Shown: positions 50,781 to 60,040 of the stretch, in pieces
Layout: the number at the start of each line of letters is the position of its first letter
Position numbering within the stretch: the stretch's first letter is position 1
DNA from: an uncultured Bacteroidia bacterium
Lineage (GTDB): Bacteria > Bacteroidota > Bacteroidia > NS11-12g > UBA955
DNA: 64,000 nucleotides
Assembly: GCA_943788195.1 (NCBI GenBank)
Contig: CALSPH010000002.1
Location: 590,004-654,003, forward strand
Reading direction: 5' to 3'
The notes under the pieces: generated by a model
The model's input: the letters and a program-made list of their open reading frames with translations, nothing else
Database searches by the model: none
Told to the model about the DNA's origin: nothing
Translations under genes and position numbers: made by a program

Positions 50781-53027
50781 TTATTCCCGAAATGGAATAT
50801 ATCTTAAGCCCAAGAAAAACTCTCTCCCACGAATTGGCCCCCAAGTAAAAGAGGTGTCAAAATAGGGATCAAAAGGTTTACTTGCGTTTACAATAGGATC
50901 GGTCTGTCGGTAATCCAACACATTCTCAACCCCTCCATACACTTCCAAAGTTTTCCATTTTTTGGTTAATTGAACATTTAATGTGGCATACGACTTTGAA
51001 AACGATTCTTGTTTAAACGCATCCGGATTCAAACGCGTATCAGGCAATCTTTGTTTCCCAAACCAATGCGCATTTAAATCTCCTTGCCATTTCTTGTCTT
51101 TGCTCTTAAGTGAAACAGCTGCCATTAACCGATGTTTTGAATTAAATGGAAGCAACACTTTTTGATCATTAATGATACGATATACATCCAGATAATTGTA
51201 TGCAAACTTTAATTCTACATTCTTATTATACGTTCCTACTACATCCAATTGATATGCATTAGAAACCGACCTTCCCGTAAAATTACCAATAAAAGCTTTG
51301 GTTGGATCGGTATCATAATCCGGGAAAAATTGATTTTGAAAACGGGTTTGATAAAAATCCGTGGTAACAAATCCTTGCCATTTCCCGCGCTGGAAATTCT
51401 GCACAAAATTGACACCCATATTCAAGGACTTTTCGGGATTTAACACCTCCAGAAAGACAATATCACGCGAACTTGATAGCAGACCAATATTCTCAGCAAA
51501 CATATTTACCGTGCGCCAGCCTGTTCCTCCTGAAAATCGCAAGGCAGCCGATTCGGTCACCTCGTATTTCAACATAGCTCTTGGGGTAAATTGCCACCCG
51601 AATTGATTGTGATAATCTGCCCGAGCACCCGTTATTAATTGAAAAATATTGCCTCTCCAATTCCATATGTTTTCGGCAAAAATACCAGGAATGGTTTCTT
51701 GCTTCAAGTAACTGCTGTCATAGGTTCTGGATAAGGTATTCGATGTAAAATCAATATCTTCAGCAATTTCGAGGTTTCTAAAACTAAAGCCTCCTTTGAA
51801 ATTATTATCCCCTAAAGACCAGTCTTTATTGTATTGTGCATTTGCATAAAATTGCTTTTGCTCAGATTTATAATGAACTGGACCAAAATAAGATTCTTGA
51901 TTGTGGTACTGCCCTGAAGCAACAAGTTCAATGCTCTCTTGTTCAGAAATCAACCACTTCAATTTACCATATAAATCTGGCTGGTAATAATTCACCGTTT
52001 GACCATATATGGTTGCACTGCCTTTATCCGTATTATCTCGATAACCCAATTGCCCTCCAACACGTTTCTCTATTGCCAGTTTAACTCCTAACATGGTTTG
52101 CAAGCCTTTGGTTTTCTCAAGCCCGGTTTGAAACTTATTATAAATCACAAATCGGTTCAAGCGAGTAACATCTGTAAAACTATCCTTATTCTGGTCCCGC
52201 TCACCTGCAGGATTCACTAAATGGACTGCCAAGAAATTGTTCCATTTTTTCTTGTCTAATCCCCAAATAGCATTGTATTGGTTTTCGCCAAAATTATTAG
52301 CAAAGGCATTCAACAGTAACTTCTCAGAACGGTTCCCAAACTTCGGAACTACGTTAATTTGGCCTACCATACTTTCATATCCCTGCAAAACACTATTGGT
52401 TCCCTTAGAAACAAATATCCCGTAAACCGCTGGACCTGGCATTGCCGAAATACCATAGGTATAACTCGCGCCTTGAATCAATGGCATTCCATCCGTCAAT
52501 ACTTGATTATAAACCCCAGAAAGGCCTAAAATCCTCAACTCCTTGGAATTGGTAATTACATTGGTAGTAACTGCTTTTACTGTTCCTTGGGTCTCAAAAC
52601 AACCTGCTAAGTCGCAGCAGGCAGCCTTCTTGAGTTCAGAATGGGTAATAATTTCCGTTTTAGCGGGCTTTCTACCAATATGTGCATTCTTCGGATCACC
52701 TTTTATTTTGGCAGCACCAATTTCATTTACTTCAATTAAGGTGACTTTCAATTGCTGATGACCGATACCCACCACAGAAATAGAATCCCTGAGATACCCA
52801 GGAGCTGTAACAATTAAATAGCTGAATTCCGATTCACTGGCAAGATAAAAATTACCGGCTGTGTCTGCATAAACCGATTTGGATACTTCCGGAGCCGAAA
52901 TTCTGGCACTAAACAAACCCACACCTTTCGCGTTTAACACACGTCCATGTACATGATTCCCAGCATGCTGAGAGTAACTATTAAACCCGATAAACAGACC
53001 TAATAGCAACAAACCTAAGGCCTTCAT
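50781..53027 (-). CDS. TonB-dependent outer-membrane receptor, probable metal uptake
   Basis: The 748-residue receptor has a signal peptide, a carboxypeptidase-regulatory-like domain (about 22-110), a plug domain and a 22-strand barrel ending in a hydrophobic aromatic strand (FFLGLRYIPFRE). Early in the plug a cysteine pair and third cysteine (KKAACCDLAGCFETQG, Cys137, 138 and 143) precede LRILGLSGVYNQVLTDGMPLIQG. This arrangement is shared with receptors found beside heavy-metal-associated proteins, so copper or another metal chelate is a plausible ligand. ATG 53027 overlaps the stop of the HMA gene (ATGA), which supports this start over an extended one. Confidence 0.9.
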   Translation of the reverse strand: MKALGLLLLGLFIGFNSYSQHAGNHVHGRVLNAKGVGLFSARISAPEVSKSVYADTAGNFYLASESEFSYLIVTAPGYLRDSISVVGIGHQQLKVTLIEVNEIGAAKIKGDPKNAHIGRKPAKTEIITHSELKKAACCDLAGCFETQGTVKAVTTNVITNSKELRILGLSGVYNQVLTDGMPLIQGASYTYGISAMPGPAVYGIFVSKGTNSVLQGYESMVGQINVVPKFGNRSEKLLLNAFANNFGENQYNAIWGLDKKKWNNFLAVHLVNPAGERDQNKDSFTDVTRLNRFVIYNKFQTGLEKTKGLQTMLGVKLAIEKRVGGQLGYRDNTDKGSATIYGQTVNYYQPDLYGKLKWLISEQESIELVASGQYHNQESYFGPVHYKSEQKQFYANAQYNKDWSLGDNNFKGGFSFRNLEIAEDIDFTSNTLSRTYDSSYLKQETIPGIFAENIWNWRGNIFQLITGARADYHNQFGWQFTPRAMLKYEVTESAALRFSGGTGWRTVNMFAENIGLLSSSRDIVFLEVLNPEKSLNMGVNFVQNFQRGKWQGFVTTDFYQTRFQNQFFPDYDTDPTKAFIGNFTGRSVSNAYQLDVVGTYNKNVELKFAYNYLDVYRIINDQKVLLPFNSKHRLMAAVSLKSKDKKWQGDLNAHWFGKQRLPDTRLNPDAFKQESFSKSYATLNVQLTKKWKTLEVYGGVENVLDYRQTDPIVNASKPFDPYFDTSFTWGPIRGREFFLGLRYIPFRE

Positions 53028-53365
53028 TTCTTTTTGGCCTTTTTCCGCTTGTCGTTCGGGTTCTCGCAAGTCCCTGTGCCTTCAATTGCTGCAATAATCT
53101 GTTTTTCCGTTTGTTTAGTACGATCATATTTGACCACTACTTTATCTCCGATTATTTGAACTTTTTTAACTCCTTTTAATCGGTACAAACTGCGTGAAAC
53201 CAAATTTGCATCCTTATGACAAGACATGTTGCTTACAGAAAATGTATCTGTAACCACAATGGGATCCGTTTGACTTTGATTGATGTGGCTTTTTTCTGCT
53301 TGAGCAGGGATAGAAAAACCTAAACCGATTATTAATATTATACTTAATTTCTTTATTGTATTCAT
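53024..53365 (-). CDS. periplasmic HMA-domain (heavy-metal-associated) protein
   Basis: The 113-residue protein has a signal peptide (ending PAQAE) and an HMA domain (about 38-98). The usual metal loop MxCxxC is changed to SNMSCHKDANLV, with one cysteine (Cys49) followed by His50, and a second cysteine only at 100. The rest, LYRLKGVKKVQIIGDKVVVKYD and KQIIAAIEGTGTC, follows the family. It probably passes a metal ion such as copper in the periplasm. Its stop overlaps the receptor's ATG, so the two are coupled. Confidence 0.82.
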   Translation of the reverse strand: MNTIKKLSIILIIGLGFSIPAQAEKSHINQSQTDPIVVTDTFSVSNMSCHKDANLVSRSLYRLKGVKKVQIIGDKVVVKYDRTKQTEKQIIAAIEGTGTCENPNDKRKKAKKK

Positions 53366-53447
53366 GGTACTCTAATTTAAAAAATGCTTGTAAACCCTAA
53401 GGTATACATAAAATAATGTGCCTGATTGACACATATAAAACGAAAAT

Positions 53448-53783
53448 TTAAGCGTTGAGTTGGGGTGGTTGGAAGATTGTTCCGTCCCACATATATGAAT
53501 AATTATTGAGATAAGTAAAGGTGATATTCACCTCCTGAAGTTTTAGTTTATCTAACTTCAAAACTGGACGCATAAACACAAAACCCGCACTAGCACAACA
53601 ACTGAAGAATGGGGAACAAGATTTTTTTTCTGGATCAGACTCATCTTCGGTTGATGAAGTGTTGGTTTGTTGACAGCATGCTTCGGTAACTTGCACCGTA
53701 TCATTGCTGTTTGAATCTAAACAGCAGGGAAATACAGATAGTTTGATTACCAAAATGGACAATATGATTGCAATTAATCTCAA
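53448..53783 (-). CDS. DUF6660-like cysteine-rich protein
   Basis: The 111-residue protein has an N-terminal hydrophobic signal (AIILSILVIKLSVFPCC) and many cysteines (CCLDSNSN, EACCQQ, KSCSPFFSCCAS), then a basic C-terminal part. This CSPF-(C)-C pattern matches small proteins that Bacteroidota place ahead of metal-linked TonB receptors. A metal-sensing or metal-binding role at the inner membrane is inferred. The start is TTG 53783, supported by the -7 box TAACTTTG (53794-53801) ending 10 nt upstream. First gene of a DUF6660-HMA-receptor operon. Confidence 0.72.
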   Translation of the reverse strand: MRLIAIILSILVIKLSVFPCCLDSNSNDTVQVTEACCQQTNTSSTEDESDPEKKSCSPFFSCCASAGFVFMRPVLKLDKLKLQEVNITFTYLNNYSYMWDGTIFQPPQLNA

Positions 53784-53793
53784 AATTGTTTTG

Positions 53794-53801
53794 CAAAGTT
53801 A
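53794..53801 (-). promoter_or_regulatory. -7 promoter box of the metal-uptake operon
   Basis: TAACTTTG on the minus strand matches TAnnTTTG and ends 10 nt before the TTG start at 53783. Confidence 0.45.
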
Positions 53802-53905
53802 CAACATATTTTAAAATGATGCTTAAATCATTCGATAACACGAAACTTCGCTCCAATATAAGACGCAAATAGTTTGCCAAATGTTGGCTGTAAAAGCAAA
53901 TCAGA

Positions 53906-54862
53906 TTAAATATTAAACATAGCGGCTAGAAACCGGGTCCATTTGTCGGTATTCACTTCCATTCCTACAATGGATTGATGCAATTCTGGATAACTGAAAT
54001 ATTTATTTAAAAGGACCGCTTCCAATTGATCGATTTCTGCAATGGCAGTTTCAATGCCCACTACTTTACCTTTAACGGCAAAGATTTCGAAATATTCCCC
54101 CTCAAAATAACCACTGAAGCTAAATTTAGGGGAATAACCCATAATCCAATCCTCTGTTTTGTATTTAGAATTGGCCAGTTCTTGAATGCTATGTATTTCA
54201 TTTTTAGTTAGTTCGCTGGATTCTGCTTTATGGAATTGGATAAAATAGTTTTCCAAATGCGTTCGAAATGCTTTCATATCCATTTCTTGGCTTAAATGAT
54301 CCGATAAATTGGTCACCTTACTTCGTTTACTTTGCACAAACTTGCCAATAAACTGATCGATGGGTGTTTTTAGAATTGCTCCCAAATTGTCCAAATTACT
54401 ATTGTACAAAAGTGTTCCATGATGCATGGTGCGTTTCAATTTTTGAGAAAGGTGTTCCGCATTACCGCTAATTTTCAGCCCTTTCAATAACAGATCATTT
54501 CTTCCGCTATGCTGCACATCCAAACCAAGAACCTTGAGTGCATCAATAATGGGCTGTGTGAACTGCTTGAAATCAATTAGATTTTCCCCATTCACATTGT
54601 TGGCAATAAAGGTGAAGTTTAAATTCCCTAAATCGTGGTAAACCGTGCCGCCACCGGATATTCTTCGTGCAATTTGTATTTTTCGTTCTTGTGCTACTTG
54701 CGTATTTACCTCAGCAGGCATCACCTGATGTTTACCTATAACAACGGTATGCTCATTTTGCCAAAATCGGCAAATATGTTCTTGGCTTTGGGTTAAAAAG
54801 TATTCTTCTGCCGCAAGATTAAAGTAAGGGTCGGTGCTATAAAAATCATTGATGATCCGCAT
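53906..54862 (-). CDS. lplA: lipoate-protein ligase A
   Basis: The 318-residue protein has the biotin/lipoate-ligase fold: NLAAEEYF, the lipoyl-AMP loop RRISGGGTVYHDLGNLNFTF, the catalytic lysine in the region KFVQSKRSKVTNL and the small C-terminal accessory domain (about 240-318). It activates free lipoate with ATP and attaches it to E2 and H proteins. It lies 1 bp after mnmA stops and is co-transcribed with it. Confidence 0.93.
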   Translation of the reverse strand: MRIINDFYSTDPYFNLAAEEYFLTQSQEHICRFWQNEHTVVIGKHQVMPAEVNTQVAQERKIQIARRISGGGTVYHDLGNLNFTFIANNVNGENLIDFKQFTQPIIDALKVLGLDVQHSGRNDLLLKGLKISGNAEHLSQKLKRTMHHGTLLYNSNLDNLGAILKTPIDQFIGKFVQSKRSKVTNLSDHLSQEMDMKAFRTHLENYFIQFHKAESSELTKNEIHSIQELANSKYKTEDWIMGYSPKFSFSGYFEGEYFEIFAVKGKVVGIETAIAEIDQLEAVLLNKYFSYPELHQSIVGMEVNTDKWTRFLAAMFNI

Positions 54863-54863
54863 G

Positions 54864-56027
54864 CTATCGTTGATTGATTACTCCACTCCCTAGTAGCACA
54901 TCATCCACATACCAAGCTGCAAATTGCCCAGGGGCAATTGCGCTGATGGGTTCTTCAAAAATGAGATAAATCCCCTCTTTACTATTATGCAATTGGGCCT
55001 GTTTTAAAGGTTGACGATAACGTGTACGTGCCATCACCGACTTCACCTCTCCAATTTCTACTCTTGACTTTTCATTAATCCAATGGATTTCATCTTCTGC
55101 AATGAATAAACCTTTAGACCATAATCCAGGATGTTGAGCACCCATTCCAGCATAAAGCGTATTGGTATCGGCATCAATTCCTATGACAAATAATGGTTCT
55201 ACCATTCCGCCGATATTGATCCCTTTGCGCTGTCCAATGGTATAGTTGTGCACTCCATTGTGCTCCCCAATTACTTTACCATCTTCCTTTGCATAGTGAA
55301 ACCGCTTTGAGCTTTCCAATATCCCCTCAGGGCTCGGCTGATACCCATCCCAGTCTTTATCAATCAGTACCGTTTCACCTTTTTTGGGTTTGAGTTGCTG
55401 TTGTAAAAAGTCAGGTAGACTTACTTTTCCAATAAAACAAAGGCCTTGTGAATCCTTTTTCTTTGCGGTTGGCAAGCCGGCTTCCTCAGCAATCTCTCGC
55501 ACCTTCGGTTTCAATAATTCACCGATTGGAAACAATGCTTTGGCAATTTGTTCTTCGGTAACCTGGCATAAAAAATAGCTCTGATCTTTGTTGGGGTCCT
55601 TTCCCGACAATAAATGAAAGCCCTTTTCATCCTCCATTTTCCGCACATAATGACCGGTAGCCACATAATCTGCCCCTAATTTGAGGGCGGCTTTAAGAAA
55701 TAAATCGAATTTAATTTCGCGATTACACAACACATCTGGGTTGGGGGTTCTTCCAGATTCGTACTCCGCAAACATATAATCTACAATGCGTGTCTTGTAT
55801 TCATTGCTGAAATCGATGGTCTGGAAAGGAATTCCTAAATGCTCCGCAGTAAGCAAAGCATCACGACTATCATCCTCCCAAGCACACTCATTATTAATCG
55901 TAACCGACTCATCATTCCAATTGCGCATAAACATACCAATTACCTCATATCCCTGCTCTTTAAGCAAATATGCGGTTACACTGGAATCTACTCCACCCGA
56001 AAGTCCAACTACCACTCTTTTTTTCAA
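54864..56027 (-). CDS. mnmA: tRNA-specific 2-thiouridylase MnmA
   Basis: The 387-residue enzyme thiolates U34 in tRNA-Lys, -Glu and -Gln. It has the ATP-binding loop [15 protein letters not shown], both catalytic cysteine motifs ([12 protein letters not shown] and [10 protein letters not shown]) and the long C-terminal beta domain ([13 protein letters not shown]). Start is TTG 56027, with a consensus -7 box TACCTTTG (56033-56040) ending 5 nt upstream on the minus strand. It is the first gene of the mnmA-lplA unit. Confidence 0.96.
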   Translation of the reverse strand: MKKRVVVGLSGGVDSSVTAYLLKEQGYEVIGMFMRNWNDESVTINNECAWEDDSRDALLTAEHLGIPFQTIDFSNEYKTRIVDYMFAEYESGRTPNPDVLCNREIKFDLFLKAALKLGADYVATGHYVRKMEDEKGFHLLSGKDPNKDQSYFLCQVTEEQIAKALFPIGELLKPKVREIAEEAGLPTAKKKDSQGLCFIGKVSLPDFLQQQLKPKKGETVLIDKDWDGYQPSPEGILESSKRFHYAKEDGKVIGEHNGVHNYTIGQRKGINIGGMVEPLFVIGIDADTNTLYAGMGAQHPGLWSKGLFIAEDEIHWINEKSRVEIGEVKSVMARTRYRQPLKQAQLHNSKEGIYLIFEEPISAIAPGQFAAWYVDDVLLGSGVINQR

Positions 56028-56032
56028 GACTG

Positions 56033-56040
56033 CAAAGGTA
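56033..56040 (-). promoter_or_regulatory. -7 promoter box of mnmA-lplA
   Basis: TACCTTTG on the minus strand matches TAnnTTTG and ends 5 nt before the TTG start. Confidence 0.45.
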
Positions 56041-56129
56041 GCTATTTAGTGAATAGTGCAATTCAATTCGCCCATAGAATTTTATCATTCTCAATCCAAT
56101 TCCAACTTTGAACTGGTATGCAAATCATT

Positions 56130-56137
56130 TACATTTG
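56130..56137 (+). promoter_or_regulatory. -7 promoter box of the nucleoid-associated protein gene
   Basis: TACATTTG matches TAnnTTTG and ends 17 nt before the ATG at 56155. Confidence 0.45.
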
Positions 56138-56154
56138 CCTTCCTTCAAAAAATT

Positions 56155-57201
56155 ATGACGCACGTTGACTTTACACAAATAGAATTGGAAGCTTTAGCCA
56201 CCCATTATGTGGGCAGCAAGCTGAGAGAGCAAGAGGTTAAACTTTCATCAGAACTGACCCTAGTTGATGCGGATACCATAAATTACTTGCTTCGGTATTT
56301 AATCTTGCCCATCAAAACAGAAGAGTTTTACCATTTTCATCATTCGGTTAATATTGACATGAATGAAGTGTTTAAAGTAGTTGCAGAAATATTTGAGAAC
56401 AATGACCTTCTACTTCAAAACTCCCAAAGTTTAGCCAAGTTATTATATGACTGCTCTACTCATCCCAAGGTAAATGATGGCAAACTGAATATTGCTCATT
56501 TTTCCAATATAGAAATTGATAATGAACTGGTCAACGCAATTGGCATATTTAAATCTGAGACCGATGCTCCTTTTATCAAAATGGAAGAGGCTAATGATGG
56601 ATTTAACATCACCCATGATTTTGGATTTGACCTCAAAGGAATCGACAAAGCTTGTTTAGTATTTAATACTAAAAAAGGAGAAGGATACAAAGTATTATTG
56701 ATTGACCCATTGAAAGGAAACAGCGAAGCACGTTATTGGAAGGATGAGTTTTTGCAAGTAGAACCGGTTAGTGATGAGTACCACCAAACCAATCAAGTGA
56801 TGGGCATCACCAAGCGATTTGTTACGGAACAAATTGTTGACGACATGCCCATTACACGCACTGAGCAAATTGATTTATTGAACCGCGCGGCAGGATATTT
56901 TAAAGAAAACGATGTGTTTGAGAAAGAAAAGTTTGAAGAAGAAGTGCTGCAAGAAGAACCCATTATCAATTCCTTTCGGGACTATAAGCAAGACTTTCAG
57001 CAAGCGCATGATGTAAAGCTAGACGATGAATTCGAAATCTCTACCCAAGCAGTAAAAAAGCAAGCACGCGTATTTAAAAGTGTGCTCAAGTTGGATAAGA
57101 ATTTCCATGTCTATATCCACGGCAATAAAAATATGATTGAGCAAGGCAAAGAACCGGATGGCCGAAAGTTCTATAAATTATATTTTGAAGAGGAGAAGTA
57201 A
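56155..57201 (+). CDS. nucleoid-associated protein (NdpA/YejK family)
   Basis: The 348-residue protein resembles the Bacteroidota members of the NdpA/YejK group: an N-terminal HYVGSKLREQEVKLSSEL and ending with AKDE-like regions, KLDKNFHVYIHG and GREPDGRKFYKLYFEEE. Relatives bind DNA; the E. coli member is a nucleoid component of unknown role. The start is ATG 56155; the -7 box lies in the upstream in-frame extension. Its 3' end overlaps the sirtuin gene by 31 bp on the opposite strand. Confidence 0.82.
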   Translation: MTHVDFTQIELEALATHYVGSKLREQEVKLSSELTLVDADTINYLLRYLILPIKTEEFYHFHHSVNIDMNEVFKVVAEIFENNDLLLQNSQSLAKLLYDCSTHPKVNDGKLNIAHFSNIEIDNELVNAIGIFKSETDAPFIKMEEANDGFNITHDFGFDLKGIDKACLVFNTKKGEGYKVLLIDPLKGNSEARYWKDEFLQVEPVSDEYHQTNQVMGITKRFVTEQIVDDMPITRTEQIDLLNRAAGYFKENDVFEKEKFEEEVLQEEPIINSFRDYKQDFQQAHDVKLDDEFEISTQAVKKQARVFKSVLKLDKNFHVYIHGNKNMIEQGKEPDGRKFYKLYFEEEK

Positions 57202-57998
57202 TTCATCCATTCTCCCAATAATTCACTTGCGGTGCCTCGTTGCACTAAGCCTTTCGAATACTCCTTCACTACATCGGTAAAATTGGTCTCATTCGGGTTA
57301 ATCTCAACCAGATAAGCACCCGCAGCTCTGGCATATTGAACCACATATGCCGGCAGGGTGGTAGCGCCAGACGTGCCGATTAAAAACACCAAATCTGCCC
57401 GCTCCGTTTTATTCAATACCGTTTCAAAGCTGTAATAGTCCTCGTCATAGGATTCGTCAAACCACAGCACATGGGGTCGCATCCAAGCCCCACAATTTGG
57501 ACAGGTTAATTGATGTTTGGTGGCAGCATTCATTTCCTGTTTCCCTTCATACCAAATTTCAGTAGGTAAAATGCGCAGTTCTTTGGTGCAAGATGCTGCG
57601 CATCGAAAAAATGCCGCATTTCCATGAATATAAAAAGAACGTTCAAAGCTATTTCCTGCCTCTTGATGCAATCCATCAATGTTTTGACTAACCAGCACAA
57701 AACGATCTTTCCATTTTTGCTCAAAATCTACAATGTGTTGATGTCCTTTATTTGGTTTTGCCCTTGCACAAACGCCAAATCGATACAAATACCAATCCCA
57801 CACTTTTTCTGGATAACGATTAAACATCTCTTGCGTAGCCATTTCAGTGGGCATATAATTTTTGGAACCTATCGTCCAATATCCCTCAGGTCCTCTAAAG
57901 GTAGGTATACCGCTATCCGTAGATAGACCTGCCCCGGTCAAGAAAATAACGTTTCCTTGCTTCATCTGAACATCTTTTAAAATGGATTCGGGACTCAT
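57171..57998 (-). CDS. NAD-dependent protein deacylase (sirtuin, Sir2 family)
   Basis: The 275-residue protein is a sirtuin. It carries the NAD-binding GAGLSTDSGIPTFRGPEGYW, the QNIDGLHQEAG segment, the catalytic His in YIHGNAAFFRC and zinc cysteines (CAASC, then CPNCG with a PHVLWFDE partner). It removes acyl groups from lysines, producing nicotinamide and O-acyl-ADP-ribose. ATG 57998 is chosen; the -7 box TATCTTTG (minus, 58005-58012) ends 6 nt before it, so the longer frame is unlikely. Its promoter overlaps the divergent glycosyltransferase promoter. Confidence 0.93.
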   Translation of the reverse strand: MSPESILKDVQMKQGNVIFLTGAGLSTDSGIPTFRGPEGYWTIGSKNYMPTEMATQEMFNRYPEKVWDWYLYRFGVCARAKPNKGHQHIVDFEQKWKDRFVLVSQNIDGLHQEAGNSFERSFYIHGNAAFFRCAASCTKELRILPTEIWYEGKQEMNAATKHQLTCPNCGAWMRPHVLWFDESYDEDYYSFETVLNKTERADLVFLIGTSGATTLPAYVVQYARAAGAYLVEINPNETNFTDVVKEYSKGLVQRGTASELLGEWMNYFSSSKYNL

Positions 57999-58004
57999 GG
58001 CAAG

Positions 58005-58012
58005 CAAAGATA
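58005..58012 (-). promoter_or_regulatory. -7 promoter box of the sirtuin gene
   Basis: TATCTTTG on the minus strand matches TAnnTTTG and ends 6 nt before the ATG. The start codons of the divergent pair are 58 bp apart. Confidence 0.5.
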
Positions 58013-58044
58013 TGAAGTATGGCAATTTATTAAAGTGTAGGTCT

Positions 58045-58052
58045 TATTTTTG
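58045..58052 (+). promoter_or_regulatory. -7 promoter box of the glycosyltransferase gene
   Basis: TATTTTTG matches TAnnTTTG and ends 4 nt before the ATG at 58057. Confidence 0.5.
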
Positions 58053-58056
58053 TCGC

Positions 58057-58998
58057 ATGCAATTGATTTCCATCATTGTTCCATGTTATAACGAAGAAGC
58101 TGTTTTTGCTACAACGATGCAACGACTTACTGAAGCTATGGCGTCTGTGAAGGACTCCTATGCAAACGAAATCATTTTTGTGAATGATGGAAGCACAGAC
58201 AACACACTGCAATTATTGAAAGAGGCGGCAGCCAAGGATTCAAGCATTAAGGTCATTTCATTTTCAAGAAATTTTGGGCATCAAGTTGCGATAACCGCAG
58301 GTTTAGACCACTGTAAAGGCGATGCTGCAGTAGTAATTGATGCGGACTTACAAGATCCTCCCAGGGTGATACTCGAATTCATCAAAAAATGGGAAGAAGG
58401 ATTTGATGTGGTATACGGCAAGCGCAAACAACGCGATGGGGAGAGTCATTTCAAGTTGATCACTGCTAAGTATTTTTATCGCATCATCAATCGGCTTTCT
58501 GCTGTTGAGATCCCTTTAGATACGGGTGATTTTCGTTTGATGGACCGCAAGGCACTGGATCAGTTCCTAAATATGCGCGAAACCTACCGTTTTGTTCGTG
58601 GTATGGTTGCCTGGATAGGTTTCAATCAAACCTTTGTTGAATATGATCGCGAAATCAGATTTGCCGGCACAACCAAATACCCGCTTAAAAAGATGTTAAA
58701 TCTGGCCAGCGATGCTATTTTGGCATTTAGCAATGTACCGCTTAAGATTGCGACTTGGTTGGGTTTTGCAACCTCTCTAGCAGCATTTCTAGGTATACTA
58801 TATGCGCTATATTCCCGATTTTTTGGCGACTATGAACCGGGATGGACGACTCTTATGCTAGCTGTTTTAATGATAGGTGGTATTATTTTGATGGTGCTTG
58901 GTATCATCGGCTCATACATTGGCAGAATTTATAACGAGGTGAAAGGTAGACCGCTTTATATCATTCAGGATAAGGTGGGGTTTGAAGCGTCAGAATAA
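58057..58998 (+). CDS. polyprenyl-phosphate glycosyltransferase (DPM1/GtrB-like)
   Basis: The 313-residue enzyme has a GT2 domain (1-225) with IIVPCYNEEAVF, IIFVNDGSTDNTL, SFSRNFGHQVAITAGLDH and the acceptor-site DADLQDPP, and KFAGTTKYPLKKMLNLA. Two hydrophobic hairpins (about 230-258 and 275-305) anchor it to the membrane. It is the arrangement of GtrB and DPM synthases that load a sugar on undecaprenyl phosphate. The start at 58057 follows a consensus -7 box by 4 nt. Confidence 0.92.
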   Translation: MQLISIIVPCYNEEAVFATTMQRLTEAMASVKDSYANEIIFVNDGSTDNTLQLLKEAAAKDSSIKVISFSRNFGHQVAITAGLDHCKGDAAVVIDADLQDPPRVILEFIKKWEEGFDVVYGKRKQRDGESHFKLITAKYFYRIINRLSAVEIPLDTGDFRLMDRKALDQFLNMRETYRFVRGMVAWIGFNQTFVEYDREIRFAGTTKYPLKKMLNLASDAILAFSNVPLKIATWLGFATSLAAFLGILYALYSRFFGDYEPGWTTLMLAVLMIGGIILMVLGIIGSYIGRIYNEVKGRPLYIIQDKVGFEASE

Positions 58999-59005
58999 GT
59001 AGATT

Positions 59006-59980
59006 CTACCACCCCAATACCCAAGCAAAAATCAAGGGTGCCACAATCGTAGCATCACTTTCAACAATATATTTGGGCGTATTGATTTCTAGTTTACCCC
59101 AGGTAATTTTCTCATTGGGCACGGCTCCACTATACGATCCATAACTGGTGGTTGAATCAGATATTTGGCAGAAGTAACTCCAAAAAGGCACTTCTTCCCA
59201 TTCCAAATCTTGATACATCATAGGCACCACACAAATCGGAAAATCGCCTGCAATTCCACCTCCAATTTGGAAAAAACCAACCCCTTTTCCACCACTATTC
59301 GCGCGATACCATTCGGTTAGGTAAGTCATGTATTCAATTCCGCTTTTTACCGTGCTTGCTTTGAGCTCATTCTTAATTACGTATGAGGCAAAGATGTTTC
59401 CCATCGTGCTGTCTTCCCATCCTGGACAAACAATCGGAAGATTCTTTTCTGCAGCTGCAAGCATCCAACTGTTCTTCGGATCAATTTCATAGTATTGTTC
59501 GAGGTCTCCGCTTAACAGCATTTGATACATATATTCATGAGGCAAATAGCGTACTCCTTTCGCTTCTGCTTTTTTCCAAATGTGTTCTATATGCCCTTGT
59601 AACCTGCGGAATGCTTCTTCTTCAGGAATGCATGTATCGGTAACCCGATTGTAATGATTATCCAACAAGTCTTGCTCTTCTTGAGGACTCAAATCGCGGT
59701 AATGAGGAACGCGTTTATAGTGGCTGTGTGCCACCAAATTCATGATATCCTCTTCCAAGTTTGCTCCTGTACAGCTGATGATATGCACCTTATCCTGACG
59801 AATCATTTCGGCCAGTGATTTACCCAATTCAGCGGTGCTCATCGCACCCGCTAGGGTTATCATCATCTTTCCTCCTTCGTTCAAATGGGTTTCATAACCC
59901 TTCGCTGCATCTACCATTGCTGCGGCATTAAAATGGAGGTAATGCTCCTCCATAAAATTTCGAATACTTGTGTTTGCCAT
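59006..59980 (-). CDS. deoxyhypusine-synthase-like protein lacking the catalytic lysine
   Basis: The 324-residue protein has the deoxyhypusine synthase fold: MMITLAGAMSTAELGKSLAEM, NLVAHSHYKRVPHY, LPIVCPGWEDSTMGNIF and a C-terminal ESDATIVAPLIFAWVLG. In eukaryotic and archaeal enzymes GGGVVKHH carries the lysine that receives the aminobutyl group; here it is GGGIAGDFPI, with glycine at 245, so the classical reaction seems impossible. Bacteria have no eIF5A target. Some bacterial homologues have been linked to polyamine metabolism, so a spermidine-related activity is a guess. ATG 59980 follows a -7 box (59991-59998) by 10 nt. Confidence 0.82.
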   Translation of the reverse strand: MANTSIRNFMEEHYLHFNAAAMVDAAKGYETHLNEGGKMMITLAGAMSTAELGKSLAEMIRQDKVHIISCTGANLEEDIMNLVAHSHYKRVPHYRDLSPQEEQDLLDNHYNRVTDTCIPEEEAFRRLQGHIEHIWKKAEAKGVRYLPHEYMYQMLLSGDLEQYYEIDPKNSWMLAAAEKNLPIVCPGWEDSTMGNIFASYVIKNELKASTVKSGIEYMTYLTEWYRANSGGKGVGFFQIGGGIAGDFPICVVPMMYQDLEWEEVPFWSYFCQISDSTTSYGSYSGAVPNEKITWGKLEINTPKYIVESDATIVAPLIFAWVLGW

Positions 59981-60040
59981 AATTTCATCGCAAAAATAAG
60001 GTTTGTTGTATAAAACCATCCTATAATTCGGTTCTTCGTT

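Noticed and set aside
57982-58056. N-terminal extension of the glycosyltransferase from 57982
   Set aside because: It runs through the -7 boxes of both divergent promoters; the GT2 domain starts at ATG 58057.
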